Positions 24,407 to 37,747 are shown, counted from the stretch's first letter. The stretch: 64,000 nucleotides of DNA from Acanthornis magna (GCA_036785705.1 JAWUZG010000173.1:4635001-4699000); one strand, 5' to 3'. Numbers and translations: made by a program. The notes: generated by a model from the letters alone, not told the origin.

Positions 24407-27400
24407 TTCAGTATGTGCACAGGATTAGAGGAGTGTTTGGCAGGAGAGTTGAAAAAGGAGCAGTAATTCCAGCTGGGCATCTGGAGTCACTGTCATATCC
24501 CTGGTGCCTGTGGAGATCAACACCACCTCTCATGTTTGTCAAACATTTGTGTTTGTGAAAGTCATTGAAATTATTGTGCAAACACCACAATGTCTTAGCA
24601 AATGGATGGCATCTCCGTATTTGTGATACTGCTGATTGATTATAAAGAGATACAGAGAATGATGCTTTTAGGATGATTTGGATGTTATTCATGATTCACA
24701 GTTACATTGTAAATATGTATATTCAATACAGTGAAAATAAATGGGTTTTAATGCAAAGTTATATGCAGTAAATATGAAAAAATTCAGAGGGTTTATAAAC
24801 ACTAAGGCAGATAGACTGCCTGGCCACGGACGAAAAGGAATATTCGCTTGCCTGCAAGACAAAAGGGATTTATTATTTTTCCACCAAGGAGTAAGTTGAA
24901 AGTTTAATGTTTGGTGCCGGTTGACATTTGAATGCTGTTTTGTTCTCCAAGAAGCCTTTGCAGGATGAGGTCTATTACGGTCTGTCACCTTGCCTCCTGT
25001 TACATTTTTCCATTTTTATAGCAGTAAGTCAGACCACAAGTGAACTTCTTCCAAGTTTTTAGTGCTTGAATATGAGAAAACTTCTAAAAAATTACAATGA
25101 AAGGGTCATCTAAATTGCACCTTTTTTTTTTTTTTTTGGTCTTATTACAGATTGTTTCTATTCAAATCTTTTTAAGCTGGAAAATATCCGTGGGGAGTTA
25201 AGAACAAAATTGTATACCACCACAATCATACTTTAATTATGTACCTCTTTTTGGGTGCTGTCATCAAGGTCTTACTGCTTTACCTGCCCATGGAAAGGAA
25301 GCAAAGAAATTTTAATTGATCCCAAAGCAATCAAGTGATCAGTCAAACACTGACACAACAGAGAAGGTGTCATAATCTGATAGTTCAACAGGCCTCTTCT
25401 AAAGTAATCTTACCTGTCAGAAAAGATTATTTTAAAAAAAATAGTAAATTCTTTTATCTGAACAAATAGGGCTAGAATAGGGGGATGCTTGACAAAAAAA
25501 TAAAGAAATTGAAACTGAAAGACTAAAACAGACACACAGACAAAAAAAGATAAATAGTTAGGCTAAAACAATATCAAGTAATGTTTTTTCATTTGAAGAA
25601 TTTGTCCATTTATTCACATCTTAGTAATAATGCATCATTAAAGGAACATGGAAAATGCTCTTGGGTAGACCAAAATAAAATCTGCCAAAATTCCAAGTCT
25701 CTCAGCCTCATGCATTGTCCCATCTTCACAGACATTATAGCTTCAGAGGCACATTTTGGGCCTGATTTACCACTGAATCAACAAAGAACTGAGCTCTCTC
25801 TTTTCTTTCCTGATTCCCCCACAGTCATTTTTGCTCCTATGTGTGTGTGTGAGTGTGTTTTTGTTTGCTTATCACTTCTCTCTGAGATCTACTGCCCAGC
25901 ATGGTTATCAGCATGATGAGCAGGGACAGCCTGTCCAGCTCTGCCCAGGCTCAAAAAGACTGGTAAAGAAAAGGGGCACAACCAGATAAACCAGATGACA
26001 TCCCAGACCCGGGCAGTGAGCCAGCGTCCAGAGCAACATCTGCTGTGTCCAGGCTGCCAGCCCAAAGCATCCATCCGTGTCTGACCAGTCGCCTTGGATC
26101 CTGGGAGCATCAACAAGAGCTCTATTTCTCCTACCTTTGCCATCCCCTCCTTTTTACCCCCACTGCTGTCTAGTGTTTTGACAAAGGCGAGGGAAATGAC
26201 CACAGTTCACCACTCAACATTGAATGTGAAAAGCAACCCTTTTCTCCTCACTGAGGAAGGATATTTGACAAAATAAGAGGCTGTCATGCCGTTCTTTATT
26301 CTAAATAAAGGAATCTGGCATGCTTGCAATATGTACGTTTTTCATAGCCACTCAATTTTTGGTTTAAGATTTGTTTTCGTTCTTTGTGTGTTTGTGGTTA
26401 ATTCATCCTATTCAGGGACAGATGTAGCGTGGATTGAAATAAGGAGGTTTTCTCAATGTGGCTTTGAAAACAGTGTGGTACTATAGGGGTACCATCTGCT
26501 ATACTAAACACAACCAGTATAGGAGATCTAAAGCCCTGTTTTCCAACTGGTAAATAAACACTTGCTATTCAGACTGTATCTATAAATCGTGATGAATTTT
26601 TTAACATATTTTCCATCAGCTGAAATCCATAAGTCATGCTTGACTGTTTCTGTGACAGAAGCATCTTAAGATATTTTTCTGTTTTGAGTTAATTTATTCT
26701 ATCTAAACTAGAAAAATACAAGAAGCTATCACAAACTTCTCTCCTCTGTCATTTGTTCTCATGACAAAAATGCATAAACTGGATTTTTTCCCTGGGGGAA
26801 TGCACACAGGGAATACGTGGGGGGAGAAAGGAAAGTGGGATGTGCGTAGAGATGGAATAACTTAGTTACAACTTTGATCCATAGGGGATTTCCTTATGTA
26901 AGGACAGATTTGGTTTGACATCCAACTCCTCACATGTGTTTTTGATTTAACCTGTATCCATGCTGGGATGGTACCTGGTTGTACACTGACCCCATCCCTA
27001 CCCATTTTTATTCATGGATTTTTTTTCTTCCCCAAGGAGGAGGATAAATCATGGATGAAATCAAAACACTTTTCAGGGTGGACAATCAGGGGAGAAGGAC
27101 TGTGGGACAAACTCCAGGCTTTCAGCCATGGTGTCAGGTCCAGCTTCCTGCTGGGAAAAGAAGGACTAGGGAGGGAGAGCTGCCACTTCAATGCAATCTT
27201 AGGCAAGAGGCACCTTGTGGAGTGCCCAGGTAAGATGTGAGCCCATCCTTGCTAATACGTGAAAGCTAGATCCAAGATGCCTTGAAGCCAATATAAATAC
27301 AGAAATTGTTTTCAGGGGGTGCTTGAAACGGCATGAACTTGCTGCACTGAAATAAATGGGATTGAATCAGTTGCAGGAACTTGAAGGGTGAGAGGAGGGA

Positions 27401-27704
27401 CTCCTGAGAGCCTGAAAAGTAATAAGAATAATCAAAAAGGAGGGGACAGCAGAGCAGGAGCTGGGTGGCAGATGTTTGCTTGCTCTGAAGAATAAAAGGA
27501 GCAATCACAAAAATCGATAGCGAGCCTTATTAAAGGTGAGCTGGGTGCTTTCACTTTGATATTTTGCTTGGTTGTATTAGGCTTAGATACCTCACAGGTC
27601 AGATATTTCAGACCCAGTATCTCTAGAGATCACCTGCTTGTATTGCAAAGCTTTCCCCCCAGAAATCTGCCACTATCAAATGTGCTTTCGAGTCCTGAGT
27701 TTGG
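24407..27704. other. Unique non-coding DNA
   Basis: T run at 25121-25137, short GT repeat at 25842-25858, and a GC-richer patch at 25915-26110 that I cannot identify. No convincing exon. Confidence 0.5.
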
Positions 27705-27848
27705 GGGAGAGAAAGTCAGAAGAGAGAGAAAGAAAGAGAAAGGAAAGGGGAAGAAAAGGAGCGTGTGAGAGAGAGAGAAAGGAGAGAAAGATTAAAGATG
27801 GAAGGGGAGAAGAGGCAGGGAAGGATGAGAAGAAAGCAGGGAAGGCAA
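27705..27848 (+). repeat. GA-rich low-complexity tract
   Basis: About 145 bp of mostly purine sequence with GAGA and GAAAG motifs and scattered pyrimidines. It is less pure than the tract at 17 kb. Confidence 0.85.
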
Positions 27849-30800
27849 GTGTCCCCTTGTTCCGTGGCAGTGTATATCTCCTTATTTTCGATTTTCAGAT
27901 TCATTCAATTTTTCTCTTGGCTCCTGAGCAACCTGTACAATTTCCCTAAGGTGAAAACCTCCTCTTAGAGAGCTGCAGTGAATATTATCCCAGGGTCTCA
28001 AAAATGCCAATAAGAGAACAAATAATATTTGTTCATGATAGTGTTCAGTGCAAACGATGACGGATTAGTGTTATGTGTGACATAAACAGAGACAGTAATC
28101 AAGGTTACTTTAGCATTGATTTTTTACAGAGGTGAAGCCTCTTTGATGTATTACTCCATCAACACCTTCAGAGCCAAACTTTGCACATGAAATTAATCCC
28201 AATTAATTATAACATTTGTAGATAGTGCTGGGCTCTTTTATGTTGCAAAATAAATATTAATTCAGTGGCATTTTTTTTCACCTTGTGCAACTAGGATGGG
28301 AAAAAAAAAACCTATTGATCAGTGTACTGAAATATGTTAGAAAGTTTTGGCACCTGAAGTGGTCTGAGAGGCTGCTTGCCTGGAATCAGTTTAAGGCATA
28401 GTAGAGGAATTCAGGAAACTGGATAAAAAATGTATTGATTTTACTGATACAGTCATGGAATAGTATTGTTTCCAATATATGAAGCGGGTAAAGTTACAAG
28501 TTATGCATATTTTCCCAAAATATACATGAAAGAGTGGCACTGCCCTACAAGGCCAGTGCCTGAGTGAACTGATGAGAGGTATCTTTGCAGAGACATATTT
28601 GTTGAGGAATTTTTTCTAGCATTACTGTTTTGTTTTGGTTTTTGTTTTAAATTAGCCAGTGCGATGAGTAAATTCTTGTGACTTACGTTGGGCTGTCTTC
28701 AACTGATTTCCTCTGGAAAAGGAGGAAGCCATGTGTATCACCTCCATTCCTTTGAAATAGACCCCAAATCCCTTTTGTGGGTGTGATATCAGTTTCTTCT
28801 GATTCCCAGAGTCTAGGACTCTAATTCTGATTCCCAGAAGTATGTGTTGTGGCACTGGGAAGAAGGATGAACAAGGCAGAGAGGATTCCTGCTATTTGCT
28901 AATTGAAACACTTAATACCTCATGTTGTAATCCTCCCCTGCTGGTGTATACTGCTTCTTCATTCTGAATATATAGGGAACTTTGGCTGTGAAATTATACC
29001 ACAGCTTCAACTTACTTAAACTCTTGAACCCACTCAGTCTTATCTGAAGATACAATCTCCCATCTTGATAATTTTAGTATGAAGAGGGTGTGAGAAAACT
29101 ACACATTTTTTTCAGTGTGTGCCGCAGAACACAAACATGTGGCTATAGCTAGTCTCATTTTTCACTGCATTAAAAAATATAAAATTTTATAAAAGACCAA
29201 ACTAATAGCTGAAAACATTCTACTTTAAACATCAAATAAGTTGTCAAAATCCTGCCTAGGAAAAGTAACAATAAAGAGTCTCTAACTTGATTAGGCTCTT
29301 TGGAACCTCATCAAAGGATAAATAAATGAGTGCTTGCATTATTACAGTAATGCTTGAATGGCCATTTCCTCACCAGATTTAGTCATCACATAGCATTATC
29401 TCAGAAACAATAAACTCTTTTCTACAGCCCATTACTCACTGAAAGGAAGAATTTAAGACCATTCTCTGCTCACATCCCAGCCTATACTATGTGAGTGAGA
29501 AGAGTCAGTGAAACATTGATCCCATCCTAGGAAAGAAATGCAGAAATGCAAAGTGATGTAGAACAGCAGGCAGCAGAAGAAGGTGACTCCAATGAGTCTC
29601 TGTTTCCTTCTAAATCAGGACAGGAAAATCAGCTGGGGAGTAAACTCCCAGTGACTTCAGTGCACATAGGAACCTGGTGATGAGGCTTGTGCTGCCCCGT
29701 GGTGACGGCTGTGGCAGGGCTCTGTGTGAGCGTGTGCTGCCGCAGGCACGCAGCCAGCACTGTTAGCATTTGCCTGAAGCAGCAGCAACTCCTGCTGGGA
29801 TTCCTGTCCCTGAGTACCAAGGATCATCACGATGACAAGGATCCTGACTTCTTCAAACTCCAATTCAGTACCTCAGTGTTATCCTTTTTTGGGGATGCTA
29901 GATAAAGATGAAGGGCAGAGCAGCCTGGAAGCAATGTCAACAGGCACCAATCTACAGTGATCCTCTTGTCAGTCTCCTTCCTTAATCAGTGGACTGAGCC
30001 AACAGGTTTAGTTGGAGAGGAGAAGAAAGGATCTGGTCCTGCTTGCTCTATGTTGGCTACTCATTCCTGAGCACCCACAGAGGATTTGGATTTGAATCCC
30101 TTGTCCTTTGCCAGAGAGTAGCCCAGCAGGAATGAAACTTGTTCTGTAAACTCTTGGAAACTACAATGGAGTCACGCTGATATACAAAAAAATATACAAT
30201 GAAAGTGAAACTAGATAGATTCACTTAGAAAGATGATTGGTACTCTACTGTCCACCCATATTGCATGGGTGAGAGACTCCTACTGGTAAATGATCCTGAT
30301 TTTGGTTACATGTTCATGCAATATCCAAAACAATGAGGATCTGAAAGCAGCAAATACATTACTTCTGATGATAAGGATGATGAAAGCCAGAGATAGATGT
30401 GTCTGAATTTCCTCAGTATCATGGCATCAGACCTCTTGTCAATTTTATATTGTAGACCTCTTGTTAATTTACCTGTGATTTATATTGGTGTTAACAAGAG
30501 CAGAAACAGTCTGTGCATATATAGGGCATTAGTATTTTGAGTGTATCCATGTCTTAGGATTTGCATGTGAATATGAAATAATTCTATGCAAGTATGGGAT
30601 GGGATTTAATTGTTTTCTCAAACAGTTGTTTTCTCAAATTGTTCTCTCCTTATCTTTCTGGAAGCAGTTCAGACCTTCAAAGAGTTGTTGTTGATGAACT
30701 CACTAATTAATTTCCAATACTTAACCTTGTATTTCGCTTCATTACTGGTGCTCTGTTCCCCCTAGTTTTACATTTGGTATCAGAAAGTTCATTTAGAATC

Positions 30801-31793
30801 CAGTCAATCTTCCAGTGCTAGCTCTGCACTTTAAATATTTTATTCAGTAAGGACACAATGGGAATAATGTTTGTATCTGTCAAGGAGATGCATGAAAACT
30901 TCTGAGTTGCATTGTCTAGAGAAAAAAAAAAAAAAACAAAACTCCATACAACCAAAAAACCAATCAAAAATCCAGGATGATTAGACTTAAAAAAAAACCA
31001 AACCCAAAAAACTAAATTAAGTTACCAAGGTGACTGACTATTAAAATAATATAATTTATAGGCAACCAACGAGTTTATAAAAGTAGAGAGCTGAAATTCT
31101 TAGACTAAGATTTTATTTTAAAATAACTTATTCAGATAATTGCTTTTATTATATTTCCTTTAATGATTTATTGTTTACTTGCATTATTATCTTAGCATCT
31201 CAGGGGATAAATACCTTCAGAAAGGAGAGAAGTGGCAATTTAGTGTTTAAATGTCAATACTGCATCTGATAATCTGCCTGTACATACACTCCAAGACACC
31301 TGAATCTTCTTCTGAGTTGAGGAGCTCCTGGCATGGAAGGGGAATGGTATGGAGAAAAAGAAAACATGTTTCATTTTGGTCAGTCCCCTCCTGCCCACTT
31401 GTGTAACTCCACTTTCTGAAACCAATTCACATGAACAATGAGGTCTAAAAACACACAATGAGGCTAATTAATCAACAGAACAGTTTATGGTTGTGGTAGA
31501 TTCTCACTTGGTGAAGATCTGTAAATGAAGATTAGATGCTTTCTGTTTTTTCCACAGAAATACATGTTCTCAGATTTGGAACGGGATCAGTCAGGAAGTG
31601 CCTTAGCCACCATTATTTCAGAGATTATAATATATCCACTGGCCATAAATTCTTTGAATTTTTATATTTGCAGTATGCATCAATACATTGTTGTTCTTCG
31701 TGCATACAGATTATAAAGACTATTGCTGGTGACACTAGGCCTTCTCTGTGAAGAGTTCATTCAATACAAACACTCTCTGTCTCTACAAAGTGG
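27849..31793. other. Unique AT-rich non-coding DNA; possible conserved element
   Basis: 27990-28270 is AT-rich, low in simple repeat, and carries homeodomain-type TAATTA cores (CCCAATTAATTATAAC near 28198). It resembles a vertebrate conserved non-coding element in style only. An A/C tract lies at 30918-31016. Confidence 0.4.
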
Positions 31794-31798
31794 CCTGG
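31794..31798 (+). repeat. Target-site duplication, left copy (CCTGG)
   Basis: CCTGG sits directly before the TG that opens the LTR and is matched by CCTGG directly after its other end. Confidence 0.75.
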
Positions 31799-32410
31799 TG
31801 TCTAGGTTTGAAAGACAGATGTCTGTCAAGGAAGGCAGGAACATCCCTTGAATTAGGGAATATGACCCCTTTTCCGTCCGAATTTTTATAACTTTGAAAT
31901 CAAGGGGTTCTCAAGCAAAAAAAGGAATAACAGTTCTTCACTAATATTTAGAGCAAGGCAATGATACAGAAACGACAGTTTAAATTGACAAAGTCAGATG
32001 TAACCTGCCACCCTGTTAGGGTGGTGCTAGCAGTCCAGTTAAATGGTGGCTGCAGTCCCGTTGGAGTGATGGATGTGGTCTTGTTGAAGCGGTGATCCTG
32101 CAGAAAATGTCTTGTTGGTCTCTGGGGGTCCAGTGGAAAAGGTACCCTAGTGTTTCAGAGTCTCAGCTTATATGTAGGTAGAAATGCTCAGTTCCTCCCC
32201 TCTGGGCGGGGCATCTCACAATGGGCTGCTGGAATCTTATGAGTCACTCCCAGAAACCTTGATGGCCCATGAGCAGAGATAGCCCCGATGGTGTTATAAG
32301 GGCTGAATCACTGAGAGGATAAAGAACACTGCCCCACCTGTTCTTAACAGTATACGGAGGTGGTAATAGAACACATACTTTTGGATACACCTTCCATGTA
32401 ACCTAAGATA
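31799..32410 (-). mobile_element. Solo LTR of an endogenous retrovirus, ERVL-like
   Basis: A 612-bp element opens with TGTCTAGGTTTGAAAGACAG and closes with ACCTAAGATA, flanked by a 5-bp direct repeat. A 5-bp duplication is the usual size for ERVL-class integrations. The body matches a songbird LTR that I recall, with 'GGAAGGCAGGAACATCCCTT', 'AAATCAAGGGGTTCTCA', 'CAGTCCAGTTAAATGGTGGC' and 'GGCGGGGCATCTCACAATGG'. Minus orientation is inferred because, read that way, a GC box (32204-32211) lies upstream of a TATA-like ATATAAGC (32166-32175). The terminal CA has mutated to TA. No internal gag/pol follows, so this is a recombined solo LTR. Confidence 0.82.
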
Positions 32411-32415
32411 CCTGG
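32411..32415 (+). repeat. Target-site duplication, right copy (CCTGG)
   Basis: Identical to the five bases that precede the LTR. Confidence 0.75.
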
Positions 32416-34720
32416 GAATACTTCTGGGCTTTGGGTAAGGATGTACCACTTGGCTGTGTTTTGCCACTAACTAGGAACAGGACCTGAATTCGTACCAGTG
32501 CTTTCATTCTCTTCCTTCCCTTCTCCAAACTGGTTTTCACAGAAGGACAAAAACCTAGGCAATCCAACAGGACTGAAACCATGGTGGGCCTGGCCACCGT
32601 CCCAGCCTGGGAGATCTGGGAAATCAAGACCTGGAGGCATAACACAGACTATGTCACAGGTCACTTTAGTTTGGTCTTCATCCAATTATAACATATTTTT
32701 CTGTCTTGAGTGTGTATCTGTCACCCTGTTTTGGCTCTCCTGAGGTTCATCTATCATATTCTCTTCTAGGACAGAGAAAGAGGTTCAGACTTTGCAGATC
32801 TGACTGTGTGGGGTTAGATGCAAACGTGTAAAGAATGCCACAAAAACATTTCTAGTACTCTGTGGTGTCTAGACAATTGGGTAAAGCAGTGAGATGACAG
32901 GTGAGTTGGAAAGAATAGAAAAGGGATTAGAGCATATGGAATGCAGCATCATGATTCCAAGCAAAACAACAAAGAAGTCGTATAGAAACTCTTACCAACT
33001 TTGGTATTGAGTGAGACAGTTTAGGCACAGTCTCTAAGTTTCCACTCAAAAAATTTTAATATAGAGATATCACTAAAATGTGGCTGTGACATCAAGATTC
33101 CCTGTTGGGTCCATTCTTGAATGTGAGAAAAATGTATCATCATTATGTTAATGACTCTCGGCAGTTCCTCTGGGGATTTTTTACAATTTCCTAAAACCAT
33201 TCACTGGACATGACTTCCTTTGGGACTTTATTAACTGTTGATACTTTTATGCTCTCAGGAAATTTTGCAGTGGAATATATTCCATATTTTCAAGCACAGT
33301 ATACAGTGTATCAGTTGCTTAAATTCTTTGTCTCAATATTTACATGTTCTGAGAAATGAGCCATCTTATGACTGAATTCGTAACATAACTCCTGAACAGC
33401 TGGCACCCTACATGTTTACTGCCTCTCAGTGGTCATGAAAGATTCCACTGAAGCCCAGATATCCCACACCTTCCTGGATACGGTGGACAGGAGGGGGCAT
33501 GGGCTCCTTTTAAAGAATAAGAACAAATTCTGCTGGGGCAGAAACGATGGCTGATATCATCAATGGTGCCTAGGATGTTCTCTTAACCTGCTGGATTGAA
33601 GACAAAGTTCCTTTTGACTTTCATAGTAAATACATCACATGTGTTCTGGGAGAGCAAAAATACACAGTTGAAATATTAATTTTCATTTTCTTCAGTTTTA
33701 CCTTGAATTTTTACATTTAAAGTTGGGTCAGAATAGAAAATTAATGATTCTATCTTCCAATTCTTAGCATTCTAGAGCTTGCCTTAACGTAGCTAGGAGG
33801 GCTGGCATATCACCTTCGACAGTTTCAAACCCCTCAACAAGAGAAATCATGTCAGAACCATAAAACTTGGGGCAAGATCAGACACAGCTGTCCCTTAGGA
33901 TCAAAATAAAAGGTTCCAATCAGACGGAAGAATAGAAGAAACATCCTTTTATCTACACTTTTTTTTTTTTGAGCATTCAGATTTGATCTTTATTGGCATG
34001 AATGCAAAAGTATATTATAAACTTGGATGCTTGAAATTACATGAAGTGAATTTCAACTAGCATATTCATTTAGAATAATCTGAATTTGCAAATCATGCTG
34101 CATTAGTAACTCCCATAGTTTACAAAAGGGAATGATATGGCAGGAGGGATGTAATTATCCAAAGCAAACAACCAAATGAGCAAGCACACATTCAAAGTAA
34201 AAACAGATTACCATGGACTCTGCAAGATCCTCATACAGGAAAACAAGTTTCACAAAAATAAAGAAATTCAAATGCCAACCATATGAAATAATAAAGATAA
34301 AGAAGCCAAACTCAGCAAATTAGTTCTTTGGAATTAGATAAATCTAATTCTATTGTTTTATAGTTTCCCACCACATACTGTGTATAGTCATCAGCTAGGA
34401 CTGTTTACTGGTGCCTAACGACCCACTGCTGTCCATGAATCACAGTTTTACTAATACAGGCATAACTTAGTAATTTCTTTCCCAGTCGAAGTTTTTACAT
34501 CTTTGAGAGATGTTTAACTTTAAAAAACTGTCCAGGGATAAAAATTCAAGCGGTCTTATCCCAGTGTTCAACTGTATTTGGAACAGACTGCTTGGGAAAG
34601 TTTTGTAATTGCTGTTGCAAAGAAGCAACTTCTTACATGATATGAATGTCTAAAGTAACCAGAAAAAAAGTGAGCTATGTCAGGAAGGTCCAGAACTGTA
34701 ATTATAGTCCCTCACTGATA
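32416..34720. other. Unique AT-rich non-coding DNA
   Basis: T run at 33959-33970. No gene or clear repeat. Confidence 0.5.
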
Positions 34721-34779
34721 TATATAACTCACTGATATCTATCTATCTGTCTATCTATCTATCTAGCTATCTATCTATG

Positions 34780-34832
<53 letters not shown>

Positions 34833-34998
34833 CTATGTCAGTGAGTTATATAGTCATATAGATAGATTGATAGATGATATAGGTAGATACAGCTATAGAT
34901 GATATAGATATAGATATAGATATAGATATAGATATAGATATAGGTATAGATATAGATGATATATAGATAGATGTAGATAGATATAGATATAGATAGAG
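34721..34998. repeat. Palindromic ATCT / GATA microsatellite with inverted-repeat arms
   Basis: (ATCT)n at 34737-34832, about 24 units with three imperfect ones, is followed by GATA and GATATA arrays at 34856-34998. The 15-mer TATATAACTCACTGA (34721-34735) is repeated in perfect inversion as TCAGTGAGTTATATA (34838-34852), flanking the ATCT array. Since ATCT is the complement-strand form of AGAT, the left and right arrays can also pair. Confidence 0.96.
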
Positions 34999-35401
34999 GT
35001 AGGCATACTCAGTTTACCTAATTTTACAGTACATGTCATCCACTTAATTCTAGATTTATGAGTTCACTGCCAGAAGCCAAAACTGAGGGACTAACTGGAG
35101 AAAAGGGCCATTTTTGTTTAATTAACACGTACACTGTTTAACATATTGATAAATGGTTTGCAAGAAGAGCTTAACAGAGGAAGAATTTTGGATGGCACCT
35201 AAAAAATCCCCAGTTGGGAGAATCAGGTTTGAAATGACCTTTGAGGAACTGTAGGAAGGCCTCCCAGTGCTGCCTGGGTAAGCAAACAACTGGTAGATAA
35301 AATCCAGTAGCAATTAGTGCACACAGGTAGGACCTGGTGTTTGGGGTACCTCATTCCTACAGGCTCCAAAGATTTTTAGTCCTTTGAGGGTCCAGGCCAA
35401 A
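34999..35401. other. Non-coding DNA, nothing recognised
   Basis: No supported feature. Confidence 0.5.
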
Positions 35402-35475
35402 CTAAATTGCCCAAGGTCACACAGAAAGCCTGTGGCAAAGCGGAAGACTCAACCCAGCTTTTCTGAGGCGTCCTG
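35402..35475 (-). mobile_element. MIR SINE relic (antisense)
   Basis: 'AAATTGCCCAAGGTCACACA' followed by GAAAGCCTGTGGCAAAGC matches the antisense of the MIR core (TTGCCCAAGGTCACACAGC...AGTGGCAGAGC). The following ACTCAACCCAG corresponds to the (G)AACCCAGG box. About 70 bp survive. Confidence 0.75.
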
Positions 35476-37132
35476 CAGCAACTTTAAGCATAAGACCATA
35501 ATTTTTTGTCCTTCATCATGCTTAAAATTGGGGCCTGTGTGCAATTATTTGTAGACACCAGTAAAATTCCATGACCCACAACATTAAAGTAAATCTGTTC
35601 CTATTTATCCTCACTGCAAAAAAAGTATAATATTTTCCAGAGCTTTATTCTGGCTGGCAGGTCTCTCCCCAAACACTCTCACCTATATATTTCAGACTCA
35701 GTATTTAATACTAGTGATGCAGTTGCATTTCCATAATTCAGCTGTTCAATCAAGGTCCTCCACCTTTTTAAATGTGTAAGTCATAAATATGAAAAAAAAA
35801 AAAAAAAATGCAATCTCTGCTGACTGAATTAAAAGTCTTAAAGAAACTTTCCATGCTATGAGGACTGTGAAGGATTTGGCAGAAATGGTGCTAACAATTA
35901 AAGCAGCCAGAGACAGATTAAATTTGCTGATGACAGCTCATTTCTGAGATGGTTACAGCAAAAGTCTGATAAACGCTTATCTGAAATTCACAGTTTTGAT
36001 GAGGCTTCTGCTTGTACCAGGAGAAAATGAAACACTTTAAATAGCATGTGATCCTAGGGAAAGGTCTGCTTGGTATTGCAGAGGGAAGCTAGGTATTTTA
36101 GCTGCAGTTATGATTGTGAATTATTATAACCCTTTGTTTTCACAGCAGGAAAAATAAGTCTAAACTGTGTCTTGTAAGTGAAACCAAGGGCAATTTCAAT
36201 CTCCACAGAAAGTTTTCAATGTTTAGGCAAAAGAGGGGGAAAAATAAAAAGAAGGAATGAGGGATATATTTGAAGAAACAGGAAAATAAATGAGGGGGTC
36301 TTTTCATACATTTAATGGGAGAAAGAATCAGCCATCTCAGTGCATTATGAATTCCTCAAACCCAGCGGTAATAACACGTCAGACAGAACAGCCCTGGTGT
36401 TACTCTGATGTGATGTACATCTGCACACGAGCCTTACAGGACAACCAGCTGAACCCTGAAGAATGAATTAGTTTTGTCTGAATTTCTACAGGTCTGTGTG
36501 GCACCTGTACCACCAGCTCCGTAGCTCTCTGTAAGACCTGGCAGTGGAAAGTTTAGCAGAAAAAATTAAAAAAATATTTCATCTGGTCCCTTGGGCTGAA
36601 CATAAGTATGAGGATTTAATCAACCCCGGTAACTTTTAAGGTGGATTTCTTAGGTGAGAAGCTAGAAAGGTGTACAGTAGAATCGTGTCGCAGAAAAAAA
36701 GACAGAAATAGGTAGACAGATGTTATTCTAGGCCGCAGTCAAGGCCATGGAGACATTAAATGAAAGAAAGCTAACTGAAAATGAACTGAGAAGAAAAACT
36801 ATTTTGCACTCATGGTACAAATAGACAGTGGAATTCATTGTCAGGGAACAAAATATTTAGGCACAATTCTTAAAAATTCTTAACACTTAAATGGCTAATG
36901 TATCTTCTGTAGCGTGTTTTTGAAGGATTGTCAGAAAAAATATTAAAGTTCTGCGACACAAATGAGCAGGAAGGATGTTAAAGAGTATTTTTTTAAAAGG
37001 AAGAGCAACATCTAACTCAGAGACAATAGGTATAGAAGATCTATTTTAAAAAACCTTATAAACAAACCCAATCACAAAAAAAATCACTCAAATTTGTCCA
37101 CAAAGTGGATTTTTATACCCAGAAGATAAAGT
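35476..37132. other. Unique AT-rich non-coding DNA
   Basis: A17 run at 35792-35808. No coding signal or recognised repeat. Confidence 0.5.
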
Positions 37133-37233
37133 AGAAGAAGAAGATGGAGAAGATAGAGAAGAAGAGAAGAAGAAGAAGAAGAAGAAGAAGAAGAAGAAGA
37201 AGAAGAAGAAGAAGAAGAAGAAGAAAAGATGAG
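37133..37233 (+). repeat. (GAA)n trinucleotide array
   Basis: Imperfect from 37133 and pure AAG/GAA from about 37166 to 37225 (about twenty units). It is homopurine on the + strand. The 60-84 codon minus-strand ORFs rich in Ser or Phe are artefacts of this repeat. Confidence 0.97.
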
Positions 37234-37698
37234 AAAATGAGAGAATAATAATTTTGAAATGAAAGCACACAATTGGTTAAAGCTGTAGTATACAGACACC
37301 TCTTTCTTGTACTGCATTTTATATATTAGATTACTCACACAGGGATTTAACTAGAAACATATCTTTTATTAAAATCATATAAATAAAAATATGTCCCTCT
37401 GCCCTCCAGCATGTTTACAGATGCATTTATTTATTTTACAATATTCTATTTAATTAAAGATCTGCTGTTGCAGGAATAAAACTTTCTGAGATGTTTATAT
37501 CTCCAAGATAAAATTGGACAGGTTTGCAGTGACACAATTGACACCCAAACTCACAGTCTGCACATACGATTTGTGCAGAAGTTGGATATTGCACAGTTGT
37601 GTTATCAGCTAAACAGGGGCTTACAAACTCAGCATTCAGTAAATTTGAATATCTCAGTGGCTGTATCTCAGTAGTTCCTTCCCTGTGGAAACAGGAGA

Positions 37699-37747
37699 TT
37701 TTTCTTTCTTTCTTTCTTTCTTTTTTTTTTTTTTTTTTTTTTTTTTT
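37699..37747. repeat. (TTTC)n followed by T27
   Basis: Five TTTC units and then 27 uninterrupted Ts (37721-37747). On the minus strand this reads as a poly(A) followed by GAAA units, the form left by a retroposed tail, but no body is identifiable on the right side. Confidence 0.93.

Noticed and set aside
37084..37338. Poly-Ser and poly-Phe ORFs
   Set aside because: Translations of the (GAA)n array.
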